Below are positions 17,087-25,381 of a DNA stretch of 64,000 bases, one piece after another. Every line of letters starts with the position of its first letter. The first letter of the stretch is position 1. The DNA lies in assembly GCF_003443895.1 (NCBI RefSeq), contig NZ_QQOA01000019.1, positions 62,001 to 126,000 on the forward strand, written 5' to 3'. The translations under genes and the position numbers were made by a program. The DNA is from Paraburkholderia phosphatilytica. GTDB taxonomy: Bacteria; Pseudomonadota; Gammaproteobacteria; Burkholderiales; Burkholderiaceae. A model generated the notes under the pieces. That model saw only the letters and a list, made by a program, of their open reading frames with translations. It had not been told where the DNA came from and did not search any database.

Positions 17087-19246
17087 ATGAGTGATCGCGA
17101 CGACGTCTCGACGCTGACACCGCCGCGCGCGAACGCGGACGCCGTCGCGCCGCAACGCGAGCGCGACCCGCGGCGCACGCCCGCGCGGCTGTGGTCGCTC
17201 GTGACGTGGATGCGATGGACGCCTATCGCGTTGATCGCGATCTTCGGCGGCACCGCGCTGATCGCGTGTAATCCGGGCTACTTCTGGGACGACTGGGTGT
17301 GGCGTTTCCAGCCACCCGCGCAGAGCATCCGCATCGGCAAGGAGCTGGGCATCTTCTGGGGCGGCTATCTGACCAACGCGATCAACGCGACCGCCGATCC
17401 ATCGCTGACGATGCGCGCAACCGCGCTCGTCGCGTGGGTCGTCGCCGGTGCGGTCGCCGCGTACGTGCTGCACCGGCAGCGCGTGGTGTCCCGCGACGAT
17501 GCAATCCAGCTGTTCCTGATCTACGCCGCGACGCACGTTGCGTCGATCCGCTTCCTCACGAGCGTCGCGATGTACAACGTGTATATCGCGTCCTTCTGGA
17601 CCGGATGCGCGCTGCTGCTGGCTTCGCCCGGCCGGCGCGGACACCTGCTGGCGAGCCTGCCGTTCTTCTTCTTTTCGTTCTATCTCAACTCGCTGATCGT
17701 GCTGTTCGTCGCGGTGCTCGTGCTGCTGGCGGCGCGCGATGTGGGCAAACAGATCGATGCGCGCGCGTGGTTGCCGGATTGGCGAAATCTGTACGCGCAT
17801 CGTCGCGACGTACCGGCGGCACTGCGCGCGATTGTGCGCGAAGCGCGCGCGCCGCTTCGCCGGTTCGCCGCGCACAACGCGGCGCTGCTCGCGCTACCGT
17901 TCGTGTTCGCGCTGGTGAAGCGGCTCACGAGCGTCAAATCGACGCTATACGGCGACTACAACGACATCGACCGGCGCATCCTGATCTCGTCGCTCGTCGA
18001 CTCGTTCCGCGCGATCCGGCCGGTGCTGCGCGACTATTTCGCGATCTCGTCGCGCGGCGTTCCTCATCTGATGCTGGCGGCCTGCGGTGTGCTCTGCTTC
18101 CTGCTGCTGCGCATCGCGCCGCGGCGGCAACGCCGCACCACGCTGCGCGCCGCGCTCGCCCAGGCCGCGCTCGGCTGGGTGCTGTTCGCCGCGGCCACCT
18201 ATCCGTACCTGATCGTCGGCAAGGCGCCGGAACTGCCGAACTTCTACGAAAGCCGCAACGTGCTGCCGGCGCTTGCCGGGCTCGCGCTGGTGCTGATCTC
18301 GTTCGCGAACCTCCTCGATCTGGCGTTCGCGAAAGTCGCCCTGCTGCGCGGCTTCGGACGCGATCTGCTGCTCGGCTACGTGATCGGCGCGTCCATAGGC
18401 AGCGGCATTGTCACCGGGCTCGACCTGTGGCGCGACTGGATCCGTCAGAGCGCGATCATGGCGTTCATCCGCACGCACGAAGCGCCGCTCGCGGACGTCC
18501 GCACCTTCGTATTCGACGACGCCGCGTATCGCATCGGCGACCGCAAGGTGTGGAACTACGAATACACGGGCAATCTGGTCGCCGTCTATCGCACGCGCGA
18601 ACGGCTCGGCGTCGCGGTCGACGAGTACGCCACCTGGCCGCCGAAAGTCGAAATCGTCGCGAACGAAGCGTTGCGCAAGCGCTTCAACTTCGGCGACTAC
18701 CAGTTCGACAGACCGCACGCGATCATCACGGTCCGCAACGGCATCATCCCGCTCACCGAACCGCGCGTGCTTGCAGTGGTCGGCGCCTACCTGCGCGGCG
18801 TGCCGTGGCAGCGGCAGCTCGGCGATTACATCGATATCAGCATGGCGTACGAACACGTGGAAGCGGACGCACGCGTCGCCGAGGCGTTCGACATCGCGAA
18901 CGCGCTGGCTGCGTACAAACGCGACCATGGCCAGTATCCCGCTACGTCGGTGGCGCCCGCGAACGGTGTGCCCACCCACACGCTGCTGCCTACGGAGCGC
19001 ATCGGGCCGCCTATCGTGCGCGGCGACATTCCGGGGCTGTTCCCCGGCTATCTTGCGCGCATGGCGTCGATGGCCCCGCATCCCGCCGGCGATCCGACCT
19101 GGCTGTACATGTCCGATGGCGTCGATTTCAAGCTCGTGTTTGCGGACCCGCCGGATTTCGCGTATGCGAAGCAGGCGCATCCGGCACTGATCGATCCGAT
19201 GCGACCGGCCTACGGCACCTGGACGTTCGGTGCGAAAACCTGGTGA
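17087..19246 (+). CDS. Large polytopic membrane protein, possible GT-C-type glycosyltransferase
   Basis: A 719-residue protein. A roughly 40-residue cytoplasmic N-terminus is followed by about ten hydrophobic helices up to residue 450, then a soluble domain of about 270 residues. An acidic motif after the first helix (NPGYFWDDWVWRF, about residues 62-74) resembles the first-loop Asp motif of GT-C transferases that use polyprenyl-phosphate sugars. No Wzy signature is evident. It is 3 bp downstream of the SDR and upstream of legG, so it belongs to this operon. It could be the GtrC-like partner of the gtrA/gtrB-type pair, or a polymerase. I do not recognise the C-terminal domain. Confidence 0.8.
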   Translation: MSDRDDVSTLTPPRANADAVAPQRERDPRRTPARLWSLVTWMRWTPIALIAIFGGTALIACNPGYFWDDWVWRFQPPAQSIRIGKELGIFWGGYLTNAINATADPSLTMRATALVAWVVAGAVAAYVLHRQRVVSRDDAIQLFLIYAATHVASIRFLTSVAMYNVYIASFWTGCALLLASPGRRGHLLASLPFFFFSFYLNSLIVLFVAVLVLLAARDVGKQIDARAWLPDWRNLYAHRRDVPAALRAIVREARAPLRRFAAHNAALLALPFVFALVKRLTSVKSTLYGDYNDIDRRILISSLVDSFRAIRPVLRDYFAISSRGVPHLMLAACGVLCFLLLRIAPRRQRRTTLRAALAQAALGWVLFAAATYPYLIVGKAPELPNFYESRNVLPALAGLALVLISFANLLDLAFAKVALLRGFGRDLLLGYVIGASIGSGIVTGLDLWRDWIRQSAIMAFIRTHEAPLADVRTFVFDDAAYRIGDRKVWNYEYTGNLVAVYRTRERLGVAVDEYATWPPKVEIVANEALRKRFNFGDYQFDRPHAIITVRNGIIPLTEPRVLAVVGAYLRGVPWQRQLGDYIDISMAYEHVEADARVAEAFDIANALAAYKRDHGQYPATSVAPANGVPTHTLLPTERIGPPIVRGDIPGLFPGYLARMASMAPHPAGDPTWLYMSDGVDFKLVFADPPDFAYAKQAHPALIDPMRPAYGTWTFGAKTW

Positions 19247-19280
19247 GGCCATCACGACTACCCGACACAGGATTCACGCT

Positions 19281-20438
19281 ATGCGCACGATTTGCGTCTT
19301 CACCGGTACCCGCGCTGAGTACGGTCTGTTGCGGCCGCTGATCCGCGCGCTCGAGGCCGCGCCGGACGTGACGGTCAGGCTGCTCGTCAGCGGTTCGCAT
19401 CTGGCCGGCGCGCACGGAGCGACGTGGCGGGAGATCGCGAGCGACGGCATCCGGATCGACGAACGCGTCGAGGTGCTGATGGACAGCGCGACGGAAGCGG
19501 GCGTGCACACCGCGATGGGACTCGGCATGATCCGCTATGGCGACACGTTCCAGCGGATCGCGCCGGACCTGCTGGTGCTGCTAGGCGACCGCTACGAAGC
19601 GTTTGCCGCGGCCGCCGCCGCAACCGTGTGCGGGATTCCGATAGCCCACCTGCAAGGCGGCGAACTCACGTATGGTGCGATCGACGACTCGTTCCGGCAT
19701 GCGATCACGAAGCTGAGCCATCTGCACTTCACGAGCACCGAAGCGTATCGAACCCGCATCATCCAGCTCGGCGAAGGGCCGGATCGCGTGTTCGCGGTCG
19801 GCGCGCTGGGCGTCGAAAACATCCGCACGCTGGACCTGTATGACGAAGCGGACACCGCGCGCCGACTCGATCTCGAACCTCGTCGCCCGTATCTGCTGGT
19901 GACATTTCATCCCGCCACGCTATCGAACCGCGCGCCCGATGCGCAGTTGAGCGGCCTGCTCGATGCGCTGGACCGCTTTCCGGATTACGCCGTCGTGATG
20001 ACCGGCGCGAACGCGGACGCGGGCGGGCTCGCGATCAACCGGCTGCTGGCCGAACACGCGGCGCGTCGAAGCGGGCGCTACTGCTTCTTCATGTCGCTCG
20101 GAACGCAGCTGTATCTGTCGGCCGCGCGGCACGCCGCGGCGGTGGCCGGCAATTCGTCGAGCGCGATCATCGAGGTTCCGTCGCTCGGCGTGCCGAGCGT
20201 GGACATCGGCCCTCGCCAGGCGGGACGCACACGCGGCGAGAGCGTCATCTCATGCGGCGAAGACGCGGCCGACATCGCCGAGGCGATCGGCCGCGCGCTC
20301 TCCCCCGAGTTTCGACAGCTCACCGCGCGCGCGGCCAATCCGTACGACAGGCCGGGCACGACCGAGCGGATCGTCCGCGAACTCGTATCGCGGGATCTGG
20401 CCGGCTTGCGCTGCAAAACCTTTCACGACCTTCGGTAG
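19281..20438 (+). CDS. legG: UDP-GlcNAc 2-epimerase, hydrolysing (NeuC/LegG family)
   Basis: A 385-residue enzyme that removes the nucleotide and inverts C2 to give the free mannosamine-type sugar used by LegI. Family motifs are VFTGTRAEYGLLRPLI at the N-terminus, LLGDRYEAFAAAAAA, PIAHLQGGELTYGAIDDSFRHAITKLSHLHF, and GNSSSAIIEVPSLGVPSVDIGPRQAGR near the C-terminus. The start at 19281 puts the first beta-strand at residue 2. It completes a LegB-C-(H)-G-I set within the operon. A 42-bp gap separates it from the nucleotidyltransferase gene. Confidence 0.93.
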   Translation: MRTICVFTGTRAEYGLLRPLIRALEAAPDVTVRLLVSGSHLAGAHGATWREIASDGIRIDERVEVLMDSATEAGVHTAMGLGMIRYGDTFQRIAPDLLVLLGDRYEAFAAAAAATVCGIPIAHLQGGELTYGAIDDSFRHAITKLSHLHFTSTEAYRTRIIQLGEGPDRVFAVGALGVENIRTLDLYDEADTARRLDLEPRRPYLLVTFHPATLSNRAPDAQLSGLLDALDRFPDYAVVMTGANADAGGLAINRLLAEHAARRSGRYCFFMSLGTQLYLSAARHAAAVAGNSSSAIIEVPSLGVPSVDIGPRQAGRTRGESVISCGEDAADIAEAIGRALSPEFRQLTARAANPYDRPGTTERIVRELVSRDLAGLRCKTFHDLR

Positions 20439-20480
20439 CAACTCGAATCCGGGACACCGGCACTGGGAGCACTTGCAATC

Positions 20481-21617
20481 ATGAATCCATCATTGATCAA
20501 CCCGTCATTGCTTCGAACCCGACCCACGTACGGCAGCCTCAGCGACGCGCGTGAGAGCCGCATCGACCGGTTGAAGATATCGCTCGACGACAGCATGTCA
20601 GAGGTCGTCAGCCGCATCCAGGCGAGCGGATCGCTGGGATGCGCACTGATTTACGACGGCGCGGGACGCTTCGTCAACATTGTCACCGACGGCGACGTGC
20701 GGCGCGCCTTTCTCGAAGGCAAACGGCTCGACGCCACCGCGCGCGACATTCACGAGGTCAAGAAAAAGACCTCGCGGCCGCTGCCGGTTACGGCGCACAT
20801 CGGCTCGACGCACGCCGAACGGATCGCGCTGTTTCGCCGCTATTCGCTGCGCCAGCTGATTCTCGTCGACAGCTTCGGCGCGCCGGTCGACATCGTCGAT
20901 CACGAGAGCATGAATTCTTCGCCCGCCTATGTGAACCGGCCCTTCACGGCGGTCGTGATGGCAGGCGGTTTCGGCACGCGGCTGCGGCCGCTCACCGAAG
21001 ATACACCGAAGCCGATGCTGCATGTGAATGGACGTCCGATGCTGGAAATCAGCATCGAGAAGCTGGTCAGCTATGGCGCAAGCCGCATCTTCATCTCGAC
21101 GCACTACCTGCCCGAGAAGATCGTCGATCACTTCGGCAACGGCGAACGCTTCGGTATCCCGATCGACTATCTGCACGAAGACGAGCCGCTCGGCACCGGC
21201 GGCGCGCTATCGCTCCTGCCCTGCCGCGACGACACGACGCTCGTCTTCAATGGCGACATCCTGACCAACCTCGATATCAGCATGTTCCTCGCGTACCATC
21301 TGCGCAGCGAATCGGCGCTGACCATCGCCGCGACGCAATACAGCTTCCAGGTGCCGTTCGGCGTCGTCAGCACCACGGATTCGCAGGTCGTGCATATCGA
21401 CGAGAAGCCGAAGTTCAGCTTTCTGATCAACAGCGGCATCTACTTCCTGTCGCCGCGCGTGTTCGCGACGCTGCCGAGGAACGGCGCCTACCATATGACC
21501 GACGTCGCGCACGAGCAGATCCGCCGCGGCGTACGCGTATCGTGCTTTCCGATCTTCGAGCACTGGCTGGACGTGGGCCGCCCGAGCGACTATGACCTTG
21601 CCGCGAAACTGTTCTGA
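20481..21617 (+). CDS. CBS-domain sugar-1-phosphate nucleotidyltransferase, PtmE-like
   Basis: A 378-residue fusion. Residues of about 30-145 form a CBS pair (ISLDDSMSEVVSRIQASGSL, VTDGDVRRAFLEG, RRYSLRQLILVDSFGAPVDIV). From about residue 155 a nucleotidyltransferase domain follows with VVMAGGFGTRLRPLTEDTPKPML, the metal-binding FNGDILTN and HWLDVGRPSDYDLA. This architecture matches Campylobacter PtmE, a glucosamine-1-phosphate guanylyltransferase that starts a GDP-linked legionaminate route. Its presence with LegB/C/G/I supports that version of the pathway. The nucleotide used cannot be confirmed from sequence alone. Confidence 0.88.
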   Translation: MNPSLINPSLLRTRPTYGSLSDARESRIDRLKISLDDSMSEVVSRIQASGSLGCALIYDGAGRFVNIVTDGDVRRAFLEGKRLDATARDIHEVKKKTSRPLPVTAHIGSTHAERIALFRRYSLRQLILVDSFGAPVDIVDHESMNSSPAYVNRPFTAVVMAGGFGTRLRPLTEDTPKPMLHVNGRPMLEISIEKLVSYGASRIFISTHYLPEKIVDHFGNGERFGIPIDYLHEDEPLGTGGALSLLPCRDDTTLVFNGDILTNLDISMFLAYHLRSESALTIAATQYSFQVPFGVVSTTDSQVVHIDEKPKFSFLINSGIYFLSPRVFATLPRNGAYHMTDVAHEQIRRGVRVSCFPIFEHWLDVGRPSDYDLAAKLF

Positions 21618-21623
21618 GCACGC

Positions 21624-22958
21624 ATGAGCGCGCAGGAAACCGTCTCGCTGCCCGGCCGGCGCTTGCGGCCCGAGCTTGCGTCGATCCTCGCGCTGCGCGT
21701 CTGGCAGGCAGGCGCGGGCCTCGTCACGACGGTGCTCGCGGTGCGCTTCCTGACGCCGGAACTGCAGGGCTGGTACTACAGCTTCGCGAGCGTCGCGTCG
21801 CTCTATACGCTGTTCGATCTCGGGCTTTCCACCGTGCTGCTGCAGGTCGCCGCTCACTCATTCGTCGGGCTGCGCTGGACCGCCGGCAACCGGCTCGAGG
21901 GGGCGCGCCAGACCCACTTCCGGTCGCTGCTGCGCAAGTCGGTGCGCTGGTATGCAATCGCGGCGATCGCGTTCCTGCTCCTGCTGTTGCCTGGAGGCTG
22001 GCTGTTCTTCGGCGCGAAGGCCCCGGCCGGCTTCGCATGGACGTCGTGCTGGCTCGTGCTCTGTGTATTCACCGCGGGCGGCCTCGTCGTGCTGCCGTTT
22101 CTCGCGGTACTGGAAGGTAGCGGGCAGATCGCGCAGGTGTATTCGGTGCGGCTCACGCTCGCGGTGCTCGGCTCGGTCGCGTGCTGGTCGACGCTTGCCG
22201 CCGGCGGCGGCCTGTGGGCCGTCACGACGATGCCCGCGATGGCGCTGTGCGTGCCGCTCCTGTGGCTCGCGCAACGTCATCGGCCGCTCGTCGCGATCGC
22301 ATGCGGCGCACCCGACGAGACGTATCGGTGGCGGCGCGAAGTCTGGCCGCTGCAATGGCGGCTGGGCGTCAACTGGCTGTGCGGCTACCTGCTCACGCAG
22401 ATCAACATCCCGATCCTGTTCCATACCCAGGGTCCGGTGGTCGCGGGGCAACTGGGCCTGTCGCTCGCGATCGTCAACATGCTGGGACTCGTGGCGCAGT
22501 CCTGGCTGCTACGCCACGTGCCCGGCATGGCAAACGCCGCGGCCACGCGCGACTGGCGACATCTGGACCGTCTGTTCTCGCGCGATTTCGGCGTCACCCT
22601 GGGCGTATTTGCAGCGGGCGCGACCGCCATCCTCGTTCTGGCGTGGCTCATGGCGCCGCTGCCGGTCATGCGTCGCCTGCTGCCGTGGCCGCAACTGCTC
22701 GGGCTCTTCGTGTTCGCGTTCGCCAGCCAGTTCACCGGCGGCCTCGCGCTGCATCTGCGCAGCTTTCGCCGCGAACCGTTCGTCTGGCTCACGGTGGTGG
22801 GCACCTCGATCACGGTGCCGGCCGCCTTCTATGCATCGCTGCACTATTCGTCCGCCGGTCTCGTCGCCGTGCTGGTCACCTTGAACTGCGCGCTGAACCT
22901 GCCGGCGGCCATCGTCATCTGGCGTCGCTGCAACATGACATGGAGAACCACGGCATGA
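21624..22958 (+). CDS. Polysaccharide flippase-like membrane protein (Wzx/MOP type)
   Basis: A 444-residue protein with about 12 hydrophobic helices, the first starting near residue 20 (RVWQAGAGLVTTVLAVRFLTPELQGWYYSFASVAS). The pattern of a conserved early GWYYSF-like stretch and a helical bundle fits the oligosaccharide flippase branch of the MOP superfamily. It would export lipid-linked repeat units of the polysaccharide made by this locus. It lies 6 bp after the PtmE-like gene and overlaps the following GT2 gene by ATGA. Sequence within this family is poorly conserved, so the call rests on topology and context. Confidence 0.8.
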   Translation: MSAQETVSLPGRRLRPELASILALRVWQAGAGLVTTVLAVRFLTPELQGWYYSFASVASLYTLFDLGLSTVLLQVAAHSFVGLRWTAGNRLEGARQTHFRSLLRKSVRWYAIAAIAFLLLLLPGGWLFFGAKAPAGFAWTSCWLVLCVFTAGGLVVLPFLAVLEGSGQIAQVYSVRLTLAVLGSVACWSTLAAGGGLWAVTTMPAMALCVPLLWLAQRHRPLVAIACGAPDETYRWRREVWPLQWRLGVNWLCGYLLTQINIPILFHTQGPVVAGQLGLSLAIVNMLGLVAQSWLLRHVPGMANAAATRDWRHLDRLFSRDFGVTLGVFAAGATAILVLAWLMAPLPVMRRLLPWPQLLGLFVFAFASQFTGGLALHLRSFRREPFVWLTVVGTSITVPAAFYASLHYSSAGLVAVLVTLNCALNLPAAIVIWRRCNMTWRTTA

Positions 22959-23995
22959 ACGCAGCGACTTCGCCGAAGCTGACGATCGCAATTCCTACGT
23001 TGGATCGCGCGCGGTATCTGCGCATGAATCTCGACAGGCTGCGGGACGAGATGCCGTCGCTGCCAGCGGGCAAGGTCGACATTCTCGTGTCAGACAACCA
23101 TTCGACGGATGAGACGACCGAGGTCGTCGCGCGCGCGGTGGAAGCGGGGCTGCCCGTTCGCTACATCCGCAACGAAGAGAACCTGGGCTCCGATGCGAAT
23201 ATCGCGCAGTGCTTCAACGAAGCGCGCGGCGACTACGTGCAGATCATGGGTGACGACGACCTGTACGTACGCGGCACGCTCGCGCGCGTCGTCGCGCTGC
23301 TCGAAGCGGACAACTACGGCGTGCTGTGCCTGCGTCCATTCGGTTACGACAACGACCCCGATGCGGAATATCCAGGCCGCGCCGGCGCGATGCGCGAATA
23401 CACGGAGGCGGGACGATTCCTGCGCGCGGTCGGCCCGCTCATCACGTTCATTTCGGCCATCGTGATCAACCGGCGCATCCAGGCCGACGTCGACGCGCGC
23501 CAGTTTTGCGGCTGCAATCTGGTGCAGGTTCATCTCGCCATGCGTGCCGCGATTCTCGCGAACAAAAACGCGTACGTGACCGAATACATGCTGGCCTGCA
23601 AGCGCAATAATTCCGGAGGCTATGGTGCGCCGGATATCTTCGTCGAACGTCTGGGCGGCATTCTCGACAGCTTCCGCGGAAAAGGACTGACCCAGGACGA
23701 TATCCGCGACTTCGAAACGCGGATGCTGCTGTCGCACCATCCGTTCTATCTGCTGCGCCGGCGCATTGCCGAGCGCGGCAGCCTGCACGATATGTACGAA
23801 CGTTTCCACGCGAGGTTCGCTCGTCGCCCGCTGTTTCACCTCTGGGTGGCGCCGATCATGCGGCTGCCTCGTCCGGCCGCCCTGCTGTGGGGCATCGTCA
23901 CGACCGTGACGGGGCGCGTGCTGAACGGCGAACTGCGCCGTGGACTCAAGTTCGCATGGCATCGCCTGATCCGGCGAACGCAGGCGCGGCCGTAA
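22955..23995 (+). CDS. GT2 family glycosyltransferase
   Basis: A 346-residue GT-A fold glycosyltransferase: LTIAIPTLDRARYLRMNLDRL at the N-terminus, ILVSDNHSTDETTEV (nucleotide binding), IRNEENLGSDANIAQCF, and the metal-binding YVQIMGDDDLYVRGTL. No membrane segments are evident. It is the last gene of the plus-strand locus and starts with ATG at 22955 overlapping the flippase stop. It probably adds one residue of the repeat unit; donor and acceptor are unknown. Its stop is 15 bp from the end of the oppositely oriented pelG. Confidence 0.9.
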   Translation: MNAATSPKLTIAIPTLDRARYLRMNLDRLRDEMPSLPAGKVDILVSDNHSTDETTEVVARAVEAGLPVRYIRNEENLGSDANIAQCFNEARGDYVQIMGDDDLYVRGTLARVVALLEADNYGVLCLRPFGYDNDPDAEYPGRAGAMREYTEAGRFLRAVGPLITFISAIVINRRIQADVDARQFCGCNLVQVHLAMRAAILANKNAYVTEYMLACKRNNSGGYGAPDIFVERLGGILDSFRGKGLTQDDIRDFETRMLLSHHPFYLLRRRIAERGSLHDMYERFHARFARRPLFHLWVAPIMRLPRPAALLWGIVTTVTGRVLNGELRRGLKFAWHRLIRRTQARP

Positions 23996-24010
23996 CGACG
24001 ATGCGCCGAG

Positions 24011-25381
24011 TCACTGCAGCATGAACGTCTCATACTCGAGCACGTCGAGCTTGCGATCGAGCAGATAGAGACTCGCCAGCACGACGACGAGCAGCGAACC
24101 TGCGAACCCGTAGCCATACCACGCCGGATTTAGCGCGAGCGTGACGCTGGTCAGGATCACGTTCAACACCACGAAGCCGCCGACGAGCCCCGTGACGATA
24201 GGCCGCCGGTCAAGATAGAAGAACACGTTGATCACGCCCATGAACACCACCTGCAGGCTGGCGGCGATCACGTCGACATACAGCAGGGGCAGATACAGCG
24301 CGGAAATACGCAGCCATGCGAGCACCACCGCGCCCGCGGCGAACAGCAGCATCGCGGCAATGGTCTGCACCTTGATGATTTCCCACAGCCCGATGCGCAG
24401 CGCCTCGACCATCGCGTTGCGCATCCGCTCGATGTGCTGCAACGACGCCCCTTCGCGCACGGCGTCGTAGAACGCGTCGTAGTATTCGACGAAATCGGTC
24501 TCGATGCGCAGCAGGAACACCGCCATGCCCGGGATGATCGCGAGGTACGCGAGAAACACCGGGATGTCGTAGATGATCGACGCATGCAGTGGCCCGATCA
24601 CCGGCTGCCCGGTACCGGGTGCGTACCAGAACATGAACTTGTCGATCCAGATGCCGAGGTTGTACAGGAAGCCCGTCCACATCAGCGACGGATAGCGGTA
24701 GCGCTTCTGGAACACCTCGAACGAGATGAAATGGTCGCTACGGTAGTCGCGGTAGATCAGCGTGAGGAGCCCCGCGAGCAGCACCGTCTGCCCGAGCACG
24801 AAGCCGCTCATCAGGCCGTTCAGGCGGAAGCGGTTCAGCGTGAGCGCGGCGCCAGTGGTCAGCGCATAGCCGATCAGGAACACGACGATGATCGACATGT
24901 ACTGCTTCATGCCCGACAGGAAGATCGTCGCGATCCAGATGTTCGCGACGATCACAAAGCCCGCGAGCATCAGCAGCCGGTAGCCCGCCGTCTGCTGCGG
25001 AAACAGCAGCCACACGGCGAGAACGCCGAGCACTGTGGCGGCGACCGTCACGACGAACGCGACCGCGTGGAAGTTCGGCAGCACGAGATCGTCGCGCTTC
25101 TCGAACAGACGGTCCGACGTGAAGCGCGTGTACGCGAGCTGCAATGGCCCCGTCAGCACGAGCGACACCGAAATCAGATACGTGACCGACACCTGGAACT
25201 GCGTGATTAGCGAGGTGGGCAGCACGAACGGCAGGCTCAGCACGCCGATCATCAGAATGCCGACGATCGACAGGATCCACGGGCCGGAACTGATCAGCCC
25301 CGCGTACGTGTATGCCTGCATCATCCCCAGCAGCGTGTCGCGCCGGAGCATCTTGCGCAGTTCGAAACCGATGCCGGCCAT
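24011..25381 (-). CDS. pelG: Pel exopolysaccharide inner-membrane transporter PelG
   Basis: A 456-residue polytopic protein of the PelG family (MOP-like transporter that moves Pel across the inner membrane). It opens with the family signature MAGIGFELRKMLRRDTLLGM and has about 12 hydrophobic helices. PYFW-type loops such as PSLMWTGFLYNLGIWIDKFMFW are typical. Length equals that of Pseudomonas PelG. The start is immediately after the pelF stop (TGAATG), with GAGGAGG inside the pelF tail as the ribosome site. It is the last gene of the pel operon. Confidence 0.96.
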   Translation of the reverse strand: MAGIGFELRKMLRRDTLLGMMQAYTYAGLISSGPWILSIVGILMIGVLSLPFVLPTSLITQFQVSVTYLISVSLVLTGPLQLAYTRFTSDRLFEKRDDLVLPNFHAVAFVVTVAATVLGVLAVWLLFPQQTAGYRLLMLAGFVIVANIWIATIFLSGMKQYMSIIVVFLIGYALTTGAALTLNRFRLNGLMSGFVLGQTVLLAGLLTLIYRDYRSDHFISFEVFQKRYRYPSLMWTGFLYNLGIWIDKFMFWYAPGTGQPVIGPLHASIIYDIPVFLAYLAIIPGMAVFLLRIETDFVEYYDAFYDAVREGASLQHIERMRNAMVEALRIGLWEIIKVQTIAAMLLFAAGAVVLAWLRISALYLPLLYVDVIAASLQVVFMGVINVFFYLDRRPIVTGLVGGFVVLNVILTSVTLALNPAWYGYGFAGSLLVVVLASLYLLDRKLDVLEYETFMLQ

